From positions 1 to 46,389 of the forward strand of contig QQSD01000014.1 of assembly GCA_003602485.1 (NCBI GenBank): 46,389 nucleotides of DNA. The letters run 5' to 3'. This document shows positions 33,401 to 41,536 of this stretch, piece after piece (position 1 is the first letter of the stretch; the number at the start of each line of letters is the position of its first letter). The DNA comes from Candidatus Poseidoniales archaeon (GTDB taxonomy: Archaea > Thermoplasmatota > Poseidoniia > Poseidoniales > Poseidoniaceae). Under the pieces are notes generated by a model. That model saw nothing but the letters and a program-made list of their open reading frames with translations. It ran no database searches and was not told where the DNA came from. The position numbers and the translations under genes were made by a program.

Positions 33401-34082
33401 AATTGTTTTCATCTTCTTCTGAGTCGAACTCTGAGGGGTCGAAGTAATCAGAGGAACCTGTGACTTCAGTTTCCGCGGTGAAGGGCATGTACCATTGGTC
33501 TCCGTTTCTCAACGGGAAGTCATGACGCTCTTTGGCCGGAGTATAGGTGTTATCAAAGGTCACAACGCCCAAATTTTGGTTGAGGAATCCAAGGTTCAAG
33601 GGTGCGAAGTTCACGTCGAGCGTGAAGTCGCTCGTGATGGTTGCTAGGTCCCGTGCCCGCAGGATATCAACACCCTCGTAATCAATTGTCAATCGGCCGG
33701 TGACCCCTTCGAGTGTAGCGCCACTGTTACCTGAACTGAAACTTCCGTCAATTTCAATTTCATATGCCAATACGGTGTCTCCGTTTGTATCGGTCTCGTA
33801 AAAGATGTCGGTCACTTCGTTGCTCGTATCTCCGGTGAGTGTATTGAGGGAAGCTGAAACATTGGCCTGTGCGAGGAGTTGAGCCACGTCAAATTTCGTA
33901 TCGTAGACCCATCGGTCCCCAATACGGTGCGTAGGAACGTCGACGACTCCAGTCGCTCCGCTTTGTGTTTCACGTATCGCTTGTTCATCTTCAAGTTGGA
34001 TGGATGATTCAACCATGGCCATGGCTGAGGTCATCACGAAGAGTGCGACGAGGAGGACTGCCTTCACGGAGGCTCTGTTCAT
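30471..34082 (-). CDS. Giant secreted surface protein B (CARDB/PKD-like repeats)
   Basis: A 1203-residue protein with a signal peptide (MNRASVKAVLLVALFVMTSAMA). Its N-terminal domain has GDRWVYDTKFD and a paired-Cys loop (CDDSYKIAEWN ... FNWYCPAVR). CARDB-like and several PKD-like beta domains follow, with acidic turns such as DRDVDVDNDGVMDNDCE that may bind calcium. A membrane helix (ALAIVVLGFVIVGLVVFLLF) sits near residue 1080. The cytoplasmic tail is Pro/Ala-rich, carries GWTMEQWNYYGEQWL and ends in an acidic LLDDLDF. The start at 34082 was chosen for the signal peptide. It is clearly paralogous to the gene immediately upstream. Function unknown; envelope or receptor-like role likely. Confidence 0.82.
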   Translation of the reverse strand: MNRASVKAVLLVALFVMTSAMAMVESSIQLEDEQAIRETQSGATGVVDVPTHRIGDRWVYDTKFDVAQLLAQANVSASLNTLTGDTSNEVTDIFYETDTNGDTVLAYEIEIDGSFSSGNSGATLEGVTGRLTIDYEGVDILRARDLATITSDFTLDVNFAPLNLGFLNQNLGVVTFDNTYTPAKERHDFPLRNGDQWYMPFTAETEVTGSSDYFDPSEFDSEEDENNSWQVIKNEAPVEDGASPQYTGCDDSYKIAEWNETGVNTGFNWYCPAVRGSVWNRIINSAGFTIDWILKTYNPTDSNSVVASSSPGGRNTQIEVYTAYSATLPDSMEQLSIDYSIAGSPSIPIKNTNLQLRYELADTIHNPTTDNNGLAQVPLNVSTEIDDTPSSDDHTSNGVVVYDPANKIVGATTVVVDLSVVGIDLVAQANSAIVERTRNGVTTTLSSSIGFNALPGDSISFSLPAQNRGVLTSPPTHMEIQTPDESTIRAVIPAIEPYSEQRVQVSWTVPETLAVGFKTMQFTVDPDQNVTADANRSNNDATLTVFIGRAPTGDLVVDEGKYTFENVTLNATASFDEDGGSVDCVFEIESRLGLVDVIEAPGCWTQWNWSNSGSWTVKVLIVDEELDTDEVQMEVIVLNRPPAFNITHPESVFVESTVTVEAVDILDVDTSSPSGQQVSIAWPTLDCNEGLTQPTCTFTPMFEGPVNITAVATDDDGAKTTVYSSIDVLNIAPTLDYPQLWQGGQELLLDENGTWHLNEDEVALLRATATDSANDAGTLIIEWYPSVEDQDWTITSVGISSSEPVSWPTAGPHIIQVRAIDADGASSDPLQANVMIHNVAPTVTGLPVFEAIDEDTKYNLSVTVEDTASDQDSLEVCWDFDRDVDVDNDGVMDNDCEMEGQSVSKSWTSVGMQWITVTVTDDDGESAQQSMNISVINRAPLPEISYQNFALDNLTEGDNLTISGFETIDSPSDKAILTYQWDASHLDTDLDGEKVGDVDFSGPTWIIEDLPAGTWTIVLTVIDDDGESGQSEITILVAEAPAEGFFETISASVGTTTALAIVVLGFVIVGLVVFLLFTRQGSSKDDDFSSFGQQMSSGLPVMEMPQPAAEPAAVAPAAVAPAVVSAAPTLASPAPQEAAYNAGPPLPASGLPAGWTMEQWNYYGEQWLAANQPAPAPVQPIVSQTPPAPATDQLRSLLDDLDF

Positions 34083-34129
34083 GAACGGAGGTGGATGTTC
34101 TGCTACAAAAGAGAATGTCCCTCGTCGTA

Positions 34130-37100
34130 TCAATTCTCTTGGGAATCTAACCACTGTTGCCCGTAGTATGTCCACTGTTCAGTGGTCCATCCTTCTGGCA
34201 ATCCTTCCTCTGGTACAGGAGGTGGTCCCTGATTTGGATTGCCGAGTGAATTGGAGTCGAAGAGGTAGCCCGGTGGGGGACCTTCCGGTCGCTTGCGGCT
34301 TACATGGTCATCGCGGTTTTCTTGCTGTTCTCCCGCAAGAGCGGTTGACACTTGGTCCCAGACATCGGTTTCTTCTGCTTTGGGTCGCTTGCGACGAGTC
34401 AGCAGCGTCAGGATGAGTAGAAGGGTGATGAGCAGACCGATTTGAGCAACAGGGTTTGCCTCCTCACCAACCAAGGTGGCACCCATGTTTTCCAAAGGTG
34501 TGCGGTCTGCAGGTAAAATAGCGAAGGTGATGACCTTGGAGCCGGGTCGTTCAGGATCTTCATCCCATGCCATGACTCGCACAGATTGAACGCCTTCTGT
34601 TCGGAAGGTATACGTCACCGTTTTACCCACAAGGTCAGCATCATTATCGGTGATTCCATCCTCGTTGCTATCGTCGTTGATATCAATATCCCACACCACA
34701 GTGAGACCTTGGATATCATTGAGAGCATCGATGGTCGAACTTGCATCCAGAAGACAGGGCTCGTAGGCGGTGCACTTCATAGCCGTCGTTCGGACGATTG
34801 GGGGCGTGTTGAGGACTTGAACGATCAAGACTTCACTGGTGTGGGCTCCGTCGTTATCTGTGACGTGGTAGACCAGCTTGTGGGTGCCGCTTCGATTCCA
34901 GGAAATAGTGAGGTTATCGCCAACAACATCACAGTCATCGTCAGCACTGCCGATGTCATTGGAATCCATGCTTGGGTCAATATCCCAGCATTTGACCAGT
35001 GTTTCAGCATCTGAGGGTGTATCCGTTGCCGAACCTGAAACGCTGATGGTCTGCCCTTCGGCTATTGGCAATACGGATGGAATGGGGTCGATGACGGGTG
35101 GCACATTTCGCACGCTGACCCAACGTTCCTCAACACCGCTGGTTGCCCCCTCGCTATCGGTAACTTCCAAACGCATTTTGTGAAGTCCTGCCTCGTGCCA
35201 CACCATGTCAAATTCTGAAGTACGGCCGTCAAAGACACGAATGAGGGAAGGTTGGGCATCATCAGGCCACCAGGTATGAGTGAGGTCCTCAATATCATCG
35301 ACTGAGTCTTGGGCTTGACCTCGTACGCTCACATCTTGGTCTTCGTCGACGTGCCACGTATTCTGTGCGTCCATGATGACTGGACCGTTACCATCGACGA
35401 GCTGGATATTGATACTGTGGGGTTGGATGTTGGTAAAGCGGACGTCAAAGGTCGCACTGGCTGTTGCCCTGTCATCGTCAGTCCCGATTGCAGTGAACGT
35501 TTTCCAGCCCTCCGAGGTTGATGTGGTCGTGCACACACGTGTGTAGTATCCCTCCTTGCAGTTGGCCCCTGGCCAATATATGTCAACAACGCCCGGCCAG
35601 ACTTCTTCAGAGTCAGAGTCGTTACCGTAAGCGTAGAGCGTGATGGGTGATTCGACCTTTGCTTCTGTTCGCTGACTTCGGACTTCAATTTGAGGTGCTC
35701 TGTTGGCAACACTCACATTCAGCATGATAACGGTCTGGTCTCGTTCTTCATCCTCAACGGTAAGTTCGATTGGATAGGTGCCATCATCGATCCATGTGTA
35801 ATTGAGAAGGCATGAGGGAGAAACAATTCGTTCGTAGTCCCAAGTTCGGGTACCATCGTCAAACGGGATGTAAAATTCGCATGAAACATCTCCTCCATCT
35901 TCATCATAACTTTCACTCGCATCGATGAAAATGTTCTCTCGTGTGAGTCCAGAAACTTCTGTGGCCACGGGAGTTGGCAGCCGTCCGACAAAGAGTTCAA
36001 TGCTACCAAGGTTGTTCTGCAGGTTTGCATCAGCAACGTTTACACCGCTTATATCTGCCTCCCATAGGAGTTGCAGTGACCCGATAGGAGTCTCAAGTGG
36101 CACCTCCCAAATTCCTTGCTCTTTGTGGGATTGGTATGTTTGGAGAGCAGGAAGTTGAAGGGTGCTGGTCACGCCATCAGGGGTCGTGATACGTGCATCG
36201 GTCGCAGCGGAGGTTGTAATGCCCCGGTTGTTGAACGACACCTCGAAATCAAGGAGATCACCAGGCAAGACATTGTATCCCGAAAGTGCGTTAAGTGGCG
36301 TCATGACACAGAGGTCAAGTGTACACCTGGTTCGCAAAATTTCAGCAGATTCCTCGTCTGCAAAGACATCTAAACCCACCAGATATTCATCGAGAGTCAC
36401 GGTGGATGCTCCGACGTAATTGCCTGATTTGGCAACCAAGCCATGACTGGCATAATCCAGTTGAGTTGCAGATGAATCCAGAGCGTCGCCGATGTCCATG
36501 GTAGTCCATGCGCTCCCGTTGGCTGCGGTGGTGAGCGATGCAAGGAATCCCTCCACTTCGTGATGGAGGTCGAGTGAAAGTCCTGCTGGGTTAGAAAAGC
36601 ATGACGACGACGCATTAACCCAGACTCCCATCGGGGTGTTGAGGGCAGTAATGCTTCGTTCAGGGACGACTTCAAGGCATTCAGAGCGGGTGCCAGGGTT
36701 GGTGTATGATTGAACACCAGTCGCTCCCACTGGGTCGTAGCGTTTGAGTTTGAAATCGATGGTGAGGCCGATATCGTCAGCTGTATGGAGCCAGGCGTAG
36801 TTGCGAACTTCTGGGCAATACCAGCGGTAGCCCTCTGAGATTCCATCGCTGTTGAAGGATGTCATTTCGTAGGATTCATTGCACCCACCGTAGTCGATTG
36901 TTTGTCCAATGCTGTTGGATGGCCTTCCGACATCCGAAACGACCCAGGTAGTGGTATTGGTGTCGGTTTCGGGAGGTGGGAATGGCGTGATGTAATCGCT
37001 CTGTCCCGACCATTGAGAATACGATGTGGTCGTTGTCGTCCATCGCTCGTCAATGCGAATCGGGAAATCATAATTTTCGTTGACGGGTGAATATGTTGTG

Positions 37101-37648
37101 GTGATCGTGATGTCGCCAAGGAGTTGCTCGAGGAAGGAAATCCCACTTGGAACGAATCGGATGTACAAGTCCAACTCGCTTCGAATGGGTGAAAGGTCAC
37201 TCACTCGGAGGTATTCAGTTTGCGTAAATTGAATGTAGACGTTACCCGCATATCCTTCAAGAGAAACTCCTGATTTGTCAAAATTTGCCGAAGTGCGAAG
37301 GGTGTAGGCAAGCACGGACATATTGTCCACATTCTGCATTGAAATTCCCGTCACTTCAACAGTGGTGTCACCTTGAATTTCACCAACTGTTGCTTGGACA
37401 CCCGTGTCAGTAACCAGAATGGTTGGGTCAAAGGTTCCAGCGTAGATCCATCGGTCACCGATGCGCCATGTGGGTACGTCGGATACGCCGGGGTCTTGAC
37501 CCGAATTTAAGGCGACGAGGGGCGTTTCCTCCAAGACAGGATGGCTGGCGGGGACGAGGCTAAGAAGCAGTAAAAAAACGAGGCTGGTGGCGGCGAGGCC
37601 ACCTCCACGGCTGCTTCCCATGCTGAAGGCAGGTCGGAAGGGGGACAT
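34130..37648 (-). CDS. Giant secreted surface protein A, paralogue of B
   Basis: A 1172-residue protein built like its downstream neighbour: signal peptide (LAATSLVFLLLLSLVPASHP), GDRWIYAGTFDP, a paired-Cys loop (CNESYEMTSFN ... YRWYCPEVR), then CARDB-like and PKD-like beta domains. The calcium-binding-like turn is DINDDSNEDGITDND. One membrane helix (IGLLITLLLILTLL) precedes RRKR, and the cytoplasmic tail ends GWTTEQWTYYGQQWLDSQEN, matching the motif in B. The ATG at 37648 follows AAGGAGAAG at 37654-37662; a TTG at 37651 also lies in frame. Only 47 bases separate it from B and 36 from tbp upstream. Role unknown; the conserved tail suggests a common cytoplasmic partner. Confidence 0.82.
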   Translation of the reverse strand: MSPFRPAFSMGSSRGGGLAATSLVFLLLLSLVPASHPVLEETPLVALNSGQDPGVSDVPTWRIGDRWIYAGTFDPTILVTDTGVQATVGEIQGDTTVEVTGISMQNVDNMSVLAYTLRTSANFDKSGVSLEGYAGNVYIQFTQTEYLRVSDLSPIRSELDLYIRFVPSGISFLEQLLGDITITTTYSPVNENYDFPIRIDERWTTTTTSYSQWSGQSDYITPFPPPETDTNTTTWVVSDVGRPSNSIGQTIDYGGCNESYEMTSFNSDGISEGYRWYCPEVRNYAWLHTADDIGLTIDFKLKRYDPVGATGVQSYTNPGTRSECLEVVPERSITALNTPMGVWVNASSSCFSNPAGLSLDLHHEVEGFLASLTTAANGSAWTTMDIGDALDSSATQLDYASHGLVAKSGNYVGASTVTLDEYLVGLDVFADEESAEILRTRCTLDLCVMTPLNALSGYNVLPGDLLDFEVSFNNRGITTSAATDARITTPDGVTSTLQLPALQTYQSHKEQGIWEVPLETPIGSLQLLWEADISGVNVADANLQNNLGSIELFVGRLPTPVATEVSGLTRENIFIDASESYDEDGGDVSCEFYIPFDDGTRTWDYERIVSPSCLLNYTWIDDGTYPIELTVEDEERDQTVIMLNVSVANRAPQIEVRSQRTEAKVESPITLYAYGNDSDSEEVWPGVVDIYWPGANCKEGYYTRVCTTTSTSEGWKTFTAIGTDDDRATASATFDVRFTNIQPHSINIQLVDGNGPVIMDAQNTWHVDEDQDVSVRGQAQDSVDDIEDLTHTWWPDDAQPSLIRVFDGRTSEFDMVWHEAGLHKMRLEVTDSEGATSGVEERWVSVRNVPPVIDPIPSVLPIAEGQTISVSGSATDTPSDAETLVKCWDIDPSMDSNDIGSADDDCDVVGDNLTISWNRSGTHKLVYHVTDNDGAHTSEVLIVQVLNTPPIVRTTAMKCTAYEPCLLDASSTIDALNDIQGLTVVWDIDINDDSNEDGITDNDADLVGKTVTYTFRTEGVQSVRVMAWDEDPERPGSKVITFAILPADRTPLENMGATLVGEEANPVAQIGLLITLLLILTLLTRRKRPKAEETDVWDQVSTALAGEQQENRDDHVSRKRPEGPPPGYLFDSNSLGNPNQGPPPVPEEGLPEGWTTEQWTYYGQQWLDSQEN

Positions 37649-37653
37649 CAAGA

Positions 37654-37662
37654 CTTCTCCTT
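37654..37662 (-). promoter_or_regulatory. Shine-Dalgarno site for surface protein A
   Basis: AAGGAGAAG on the minus strand, with the AGGAG core about eight bases from the ATG at 37648. It supports ATG over the TTG at 37651. It also shows that this gene, though just downstream of tbp, is translated by its own initiation. Confidence 0.65.
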
Positions 37663-37684
37663 ACGGAGAAGCCGGTCTTCACCC

Positions 37685-38299
37685 TCAAAGAAGGTCAGCG
37701 AGTTCGTCCTTGATGATCTCAACTGCTTCGAGAATCTCGTCCTTGTGACGAGCGCCAGTGATGACCATTTTTCCTGAACCGAAGATAAGGCAGACAACCT
37801 TTGGGTCGTCGAGTCGGTAGATGAGGCCTGGGAATTGTTCTGGCTCATATTCGACCTTGTCAAAGGGCAGGTGGAAGGTAAGGTGGTTAAGATTCAGTTT
37901 ACGGGGGACGCCTGCTTGAGGCTCGCCTGTAAATTTGTCAACACCGTCGTAGTCTTCAGGGTAATGGAGGGCGTAGGTAGCAACCATGTTTTGGACTTCG
38001 ATGGTGACATCTTTGAGGTCCCAGGTTTCAATGCCAGCAGCGCGCAAATCCTTGATCATGCGGTCAATACCCGTATGGATGTTGTCTTCGTCCTTTCCAC
38101 CAGTGCACACAGCACGGCCGGAGCGGAACATTAGGATGGCGAGTTTAGGTTCGGTGACACGGTAGACGACACCAGGGAATTGCTCAGGTTCGTATTCGCA
38201 ATTGAGTTGAATCGCAATGTCGGGGAGGTCAAGTTCTTCGGCAACACGGGTGCTGGCGACGACGTTTACTACAGTAAGGCGTTCTTCATCGGTGGTCAT
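37685..38299 (-). CDS. tbp: TATA-box binding protein
   Basis: The general transcription factor that binds TATA boxes and recruits TFB and RNA polymerase. Two direct repeats are obvious: EPEQFPGVVYRVTEPK with LMFRSGRAVCTGGK, and EPEQFPGLIYRLDDPK with LIFGSGKMVITGAR. Together they form the saddle. Length (204 aa) is slightly longer than the usual ~180, with extra residues between the repeats near 125-140. The ATG at 38299 is preferred over 38317 because the TATA box at 38321-38330 places transcription start at about 38300. No acidic tail is present beyond the ordinary end. It is the first gene before two surface proteins and sepF. Confidence 0.97.
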   Translation of the reverse strand: MTTDEERLTVVNVVASTRVAEELDLPDIAIQLNCEYEPEQFPGVVYRVTEPKLAILMFRSGRAVCTGGKDEDNIHTGIDRMIKDLRAAGIETWDLKDVTIEVQNMVATYALHYPEDYDGVDKFTGEPQAGVPRKLNLNHLTFHLPFDKVEYEPEQFPGLIYRLDDPKVVCLIFGSGKMVITGARHKDEILEAVEIIKDELADLL

Positions 38300-38320
38300 A
38301 TAAAGACGCAAATACATTTA

Positions 38321-38330
38321 CTATATAAAA
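38321..38330 (-). promoter_or_regulatory. TATA box of the tbp gene
   Basis: TTTTATATAG on the minus strand, in an otherwise mixed sequence, is the clearest archaeal TATA box in the window. With start 25-27 bases downstream of its centre, the tbp mRNA would begin at or one base before the ATG at 38299 and be leaderless. No ribosome-binding site is present there, which agrees. Because TBP binds such sites, self-regulation is possible. Confidence 0.65.
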
Positions 38331-38372
38331 GGAATTTCTGCAGCAAATGTCAACTCTCCGGCAAAACATGCC

Positions 38373-39356
38373 TCAATCAGTCCCTGCTCCAGCGTTCCCT
38401 ATACGGGATACGAGGGTGCGTCCACCTGCCAATTCAATGGCTTCAGCAGTCTCTTTCGGTTGACGAGTTAGTGCCACCATGCACCCGCCTCCGCCAGCTC
38501 CGGTTAACTTGACGCCCAGCGAGGTCGGGAGTGCTGCTTGGATGAGGTCCTCAAGTTCGTATGATGAAACGCCAAGATTTCGTAGCAGAACATGATTCTC
38601 ACTCATGGCGTGGCCAACAGCGGTGTAATCACCTCGCTTCAGCGCATCAAGGCCACGTCGAGAAATAGTTCCCATGGCCTTGATTTCTTGCATTCGTTCT
38701 GGTGATTCTTCCAAGGCTGAGGCAACCAAGGCAACCTGTGCAGATGTCGGGGCGTGAATGCCGGTATTGCCGAGGACGAGGTAGATGTCGTCATCCCGTT
38801 TCAAATCAAGACTGTGAACCTCCCAAACTCGTTCCCCTGTAGGGACTGCCAATGTACGGGTGTAAAGCCACGTGCAGAACTCCTCCTTCTTGTCTGAGAG
38901 GACAACAATGCCTCCTTCAGTGCTCGTTGAGGTGTCAAGAGGTGACGCTAATCCGCCTTGGGCTTGTGCTTCGGCTTGGTGTGCGAGCGTACTCAATGCC
39001 TCGTTCGTGAAGTCCTGCTGTTGAGTCAAGGCGGCAAAGGCACGACCTACGGCCGCACTGAGCGCAGCACTTGAACCAAGTCCGGAGGCCCGAGGAATAT
39101 CACTGCTGATGTGAATCGACATTGGGGGTATTGAGTCGTCGAGGAGAGCGGTTTTGAGAGCGACGATATGGGGATGCCGATCCGGATGAAGGGGGCTGCC
39201 TCCAACGCTCCATGTCTTTGAGGGTCTGAGTTGAACATGAAGGCGTTGTTCGAGTGCGACCGCTACGGCAGGCTCGCCATAGACGACCGCGTGCTCGCCG
39301 AAAAGAATGCATTTGGCGGGGGCACTCGCCTTCTGTGGTCCTGCTTCAACCCCCAT
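38373..39356 (-). CDS. mvk: Mevalonate kinase
   Basis: A GHMP-family kinase that phosphorylates mevalonate in isoprenoid (archaeal lipid) biosynthesis. APAKCILFGEHAVVYG near residues 13-28 is the N-terminal motif. IPRASGLGSSAALSAAVG near 103 is the ATP-binding loop, and KLTGAGGGGCMVAL near 288 is the C-terminal motif. The ATG at 39356 begins the fold; an extension to 39434 has no family counterpart. Length 327 aa is standard. It precedes tbp on the same strand with 73 bases between, where tbp has its own promoter. Other mevalonate-pathway genes are not present. Confidence 0.92.
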   Translation of the reverse strand: MGVEAGPQKASAPAKCILFGEHAVVYGEPAVAVALEQRLHVQLRPSKTWSVGGSPLHPDRHPHIVALKTALLDDSIPPMSIHISSDIPRASGLGSSAALSAAVGRAFAALTQQQDFTNEALSTLAHQAEAQAQGGLASPLDTSTSTEGGIVVLSDKKEEFCTWLYTRTLAVPTGERVWEVHSLDLKRDDDIYLVLGNTGIHAPTSAQVALVASALEESPERMQEIKAMGTISRRGLDALKRGDYTAVGHAMSENHVLLRNLGVSSYELEDLIQAALPTSLGVKLTGAGGGGCMVALTRQPKETAEAIELAGGRTLVSRIGNAGAGTD

Positions 39357-39487
39357 GACACGAACACGGGCTTGGCCTTCATATTCCTTCTCACAGGAAG
39401 GTGAATTTCCGTTGGTTTTTGACGGTGGTTTCAAAGTGCGTCTCCGCTTGGACAGAACAACGCCCCTGTGCGTTCTTGGTGAAAACG
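39357..39487. other. Divergent promoter region of mvk and the EtfD-like gene
   Basis: These 131 bases separate two divergently oriented genes and must hold both promoters. A short inverted repeat (CCTTC, six-base loop, GAAGG, near 39385-39400) is visible. No TATA element like that of tbp can be found on either strand. I can name no regulator. Confidence 0.35.
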
Positions 39488-41536
39488 ATGGAACACCCTC
39501 TGTTTATGGATTATGGTCCGCTACCTGGCTGGGTCCTCCTGCTCGTTCTCTTCGGCGTTTCAGGAGGATTTTTTCTCTATCAAGTTGTGAAAGCCAGTCG
39601 CTTGGTCCTCAAAGGCAAGCCCGAGAATCGATTTGATAACTGGGGCACACGAATCAAAGAAGTTCTCACCGGATGGCTCGGTCAGAAGAAAGTTCTGAGA
39701 GACCGTGTGGCAGGTGGTATCCACGTGCTCATGTTTTGGGGTTTCCTCATGCTTTCAACCGATATGTTTGACCTCGCTACCGGCAACCAATTCTCACAAA
39801 AGGTACTACCTGAAGTGATGCGTGGTCCCTGGAATTTGATTGTAGAAACTGGTTACGCCATCGCCTTTGTCGGTTGTGTTGCAGCCTTACTGCGACGTGT
39901 GGTGTTCACTCCAGAGAAACTCAAGGGTAAATCTCAACTGGAAGGCAACGTCATTCTTTTGCTCATCATGACCATCACGACCACCTCCTTCGTTGTGGAG
40001 GCAGGAGAATCAACCATCTCAAGCACATGGGAGCCGATTGGATACTGGGTGTATGCGACCCTCGTTCCAAGTACCACTCTTGTCGTTGCAGCCTATTGGG
40101 CGCACATGGTGGCCATCTCGGTCTTCCTTTTCTTAATTCCACTCTCCAAACACATGCACTTGGTGATGGCCTTCCCCAATGTGTTCTTCCACGACCTTAG
40201 GCCCATGGCTACCATGGAGCCTCTCGCACGTGGAGCGGACGGCAAAGCAGTCTTGTTGGACGAACTCGACATCGACTCCTTTGGAGCCGTGAACTATACC
40301 GACTTCACCTGGCGTGATCTCATCGACGGATGGGCTTGTACCTCCTGTGCCCGCTGTCAAGACGTTTGCCCTGCCTATGCAAGCGGTAAAGCGCTGAACC
40401 CCATGGAAATCATTCACGATGTCCGTCATTATGCCAACGATAACGCCAGCACCCTCCTCGCCGGAGAAACTCCAGAAGAAGACATCATTGCACGCTTCGG
40501 TGAAGATGCAATTTGGGCGTGCACAACCTGCCACGCATGCGTTGAAGCATGTCCTATTTACATCGACCACGTGCCCAAACTCACAGACGCTCGCCGCCAC
40601 CTCATGATGGAACGAATGGAATTCGACGCAAGTGTTGAGGACACGGTCATGCCTCTAATGGCGACCATCGAGAATCTTGAATCCGATTCAAATCCATACG
40701 GCTTGCCTTCCCATGAACGAGGTGATTGGGCGGAGGGACTGGATGTAAAAGTGGCTGAACCTGCTGAATACATCTACTTCGCAGGCTGCGCTGCCTCCTT
40801 TGACGAGCGCAATAAGAAAGTGGCACGAGATACCATCAGCATCATGAAAGAAGCGGGTCTTGATGTCGGTATTCTCGGCATGCAAGAAGGCTGCAGTGGA
40901 GACGCTGCACGGCGTGCTGGTAACGAATACCTGTTCCAAATGCTTGCCGAAACCAATTTAGCCACCTTTGAGGAGATTGGGGTCAAGAAAGTCGTTGCTT
41001 CATGCCCGCACTGTTTCCATACGCTCGGAAAGGAGTACAAAGACTACGGTGGGGAAGACATTGAAGTCATGCACCATTCGCAACTCATCAACCATCTGCA
41101 ACAAGAAGGCAAGTTACCCGAACCAGCCCATGACGGCAGTGTGACCTATCACGACCCGTGCTACCTTGGCCGCATTGGCGGTGAGCTCGACGCTCCTCGT
41201 GACGCTATTGGTGGCGTCGATGTTGAAGCGGAGAGACACGGTAAGGATTCATTCTGTTGTGGCGCCGGTGGGGCTCAAATGTGGATGGAAGAGCACGTCG
41301 ACGATGGATACGACCGTGTCAACGTCATCCGCTCCAAGGAACTCGCTGAAACAGGAGCTGACACCGTCGCTGTTGGCTGTCCTTTCTGTTCAACCATGGT
41401 GACCGACGGGTTGAGTGCTATCGGTTCTGAGATGGAAGTCAAGGACATTGCTGAATTGGTTTGGGAACAAATCAAAGCCAACGATGCAAAAATAGAGGCT
41501 AAGAAAGCCGAAACGTCCGAAGCAGTTGAAGCATGA
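39488..41536 (+). CDS. EtfD/HdrD-like membrane Fe-S oxidoreductase
   Basis: A 682-residue membrane electron carrier. The first ~250 residues have about five to six helices of the nitrate-reductase-gamma type, with His residues likely to hold heme b. Then come two [4Fe-4S] motifs, CTSCARCQDVCP near 290 and CTTCHACVEACP near 345. Two CCG-type domains follow: GCSGDAARRAGNE with CPHC in the first, and DPCYLGR, CCGAGGAQMWMEE and CPFC in the second. This layout is that of bacterial EtfD-type ETF:quinone oxidoreductases and other HdrD-like proteins. It may pass electrons from acyl-CoA dehydrogenases to quinone (inference). The ATG at 39488 starts the conserved region; 39401 is less likely. Its stop overlaps mutY by ATGA. 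Confidence 0.85.
   Translation: MEHPLFMDYGPLPGWVLLLVLFGVSGGFFLYQVVKASRLVLKGKPENRFDNWGTRIKEVLTGWLGQKKVLRDRVAGGIHVLMFWGFLMLSTDMFDLATGNQFSQKVLPEVMRGPWNLIVETGYAIAFVGCVAALLRRVVFTPEKLKGKSQLEGNVILLLIMTITTTSFVVEAGESTISSTWEPIGYWVYATLVPSTTLVVAAYWAHMVAISVFLFLIPLSKHMHLVMAFPNVFFHDLRPMATMEPLARGADGKAVLLDELDIDSFGAVNYTDFTWRDLIDGWACTSCARCQDVCPAYASGKALNPMEIIHDVRHYANDNASTLLAGETPEEDIIARFGEDAIWACTTCHACVEACPIYIDHVPKLTDARRHLMMERMEFDASVEDTVMPLMATIENLESDSNPYGLPSHERGDWAEGLDVKVAEPAEYIYFAGCAASFDERNKKVARDTISIMKEAGLDVGILGMQEGCSGDAARRAGNEYLFQMLAETNLATFEEIGVKKVVASCPHCFHTLGKEYKDYGGEDIEVMHHSQLINHLQQEGKLPEPAHDGSVTYHDPCYLGRIGGELDAPRDAIGGVDVEAERHGKDSFCCGAGGAQMWMEEHVDDGYDRVNVIRSKELAETGADTVAVGCPFCSTMVTDGLSAIGSEMEVKDIAELVWEQIKANDAKIEAKKAETSEAVEA

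Noticed and set aside
29901-39356. Horizontal transfer or a genomic island around the giant surface genes
   Set aside because: No integrase, tRNA, direct repeats or change in base character is visible, and the flanking genes (tbp, mvk) are core archaeal genes.
39357-39434. Longer N-terminus for mevalonate kinase
   Set aside because: The extra 26 residues have no match to the family and would use up most of the divergent promoter region.
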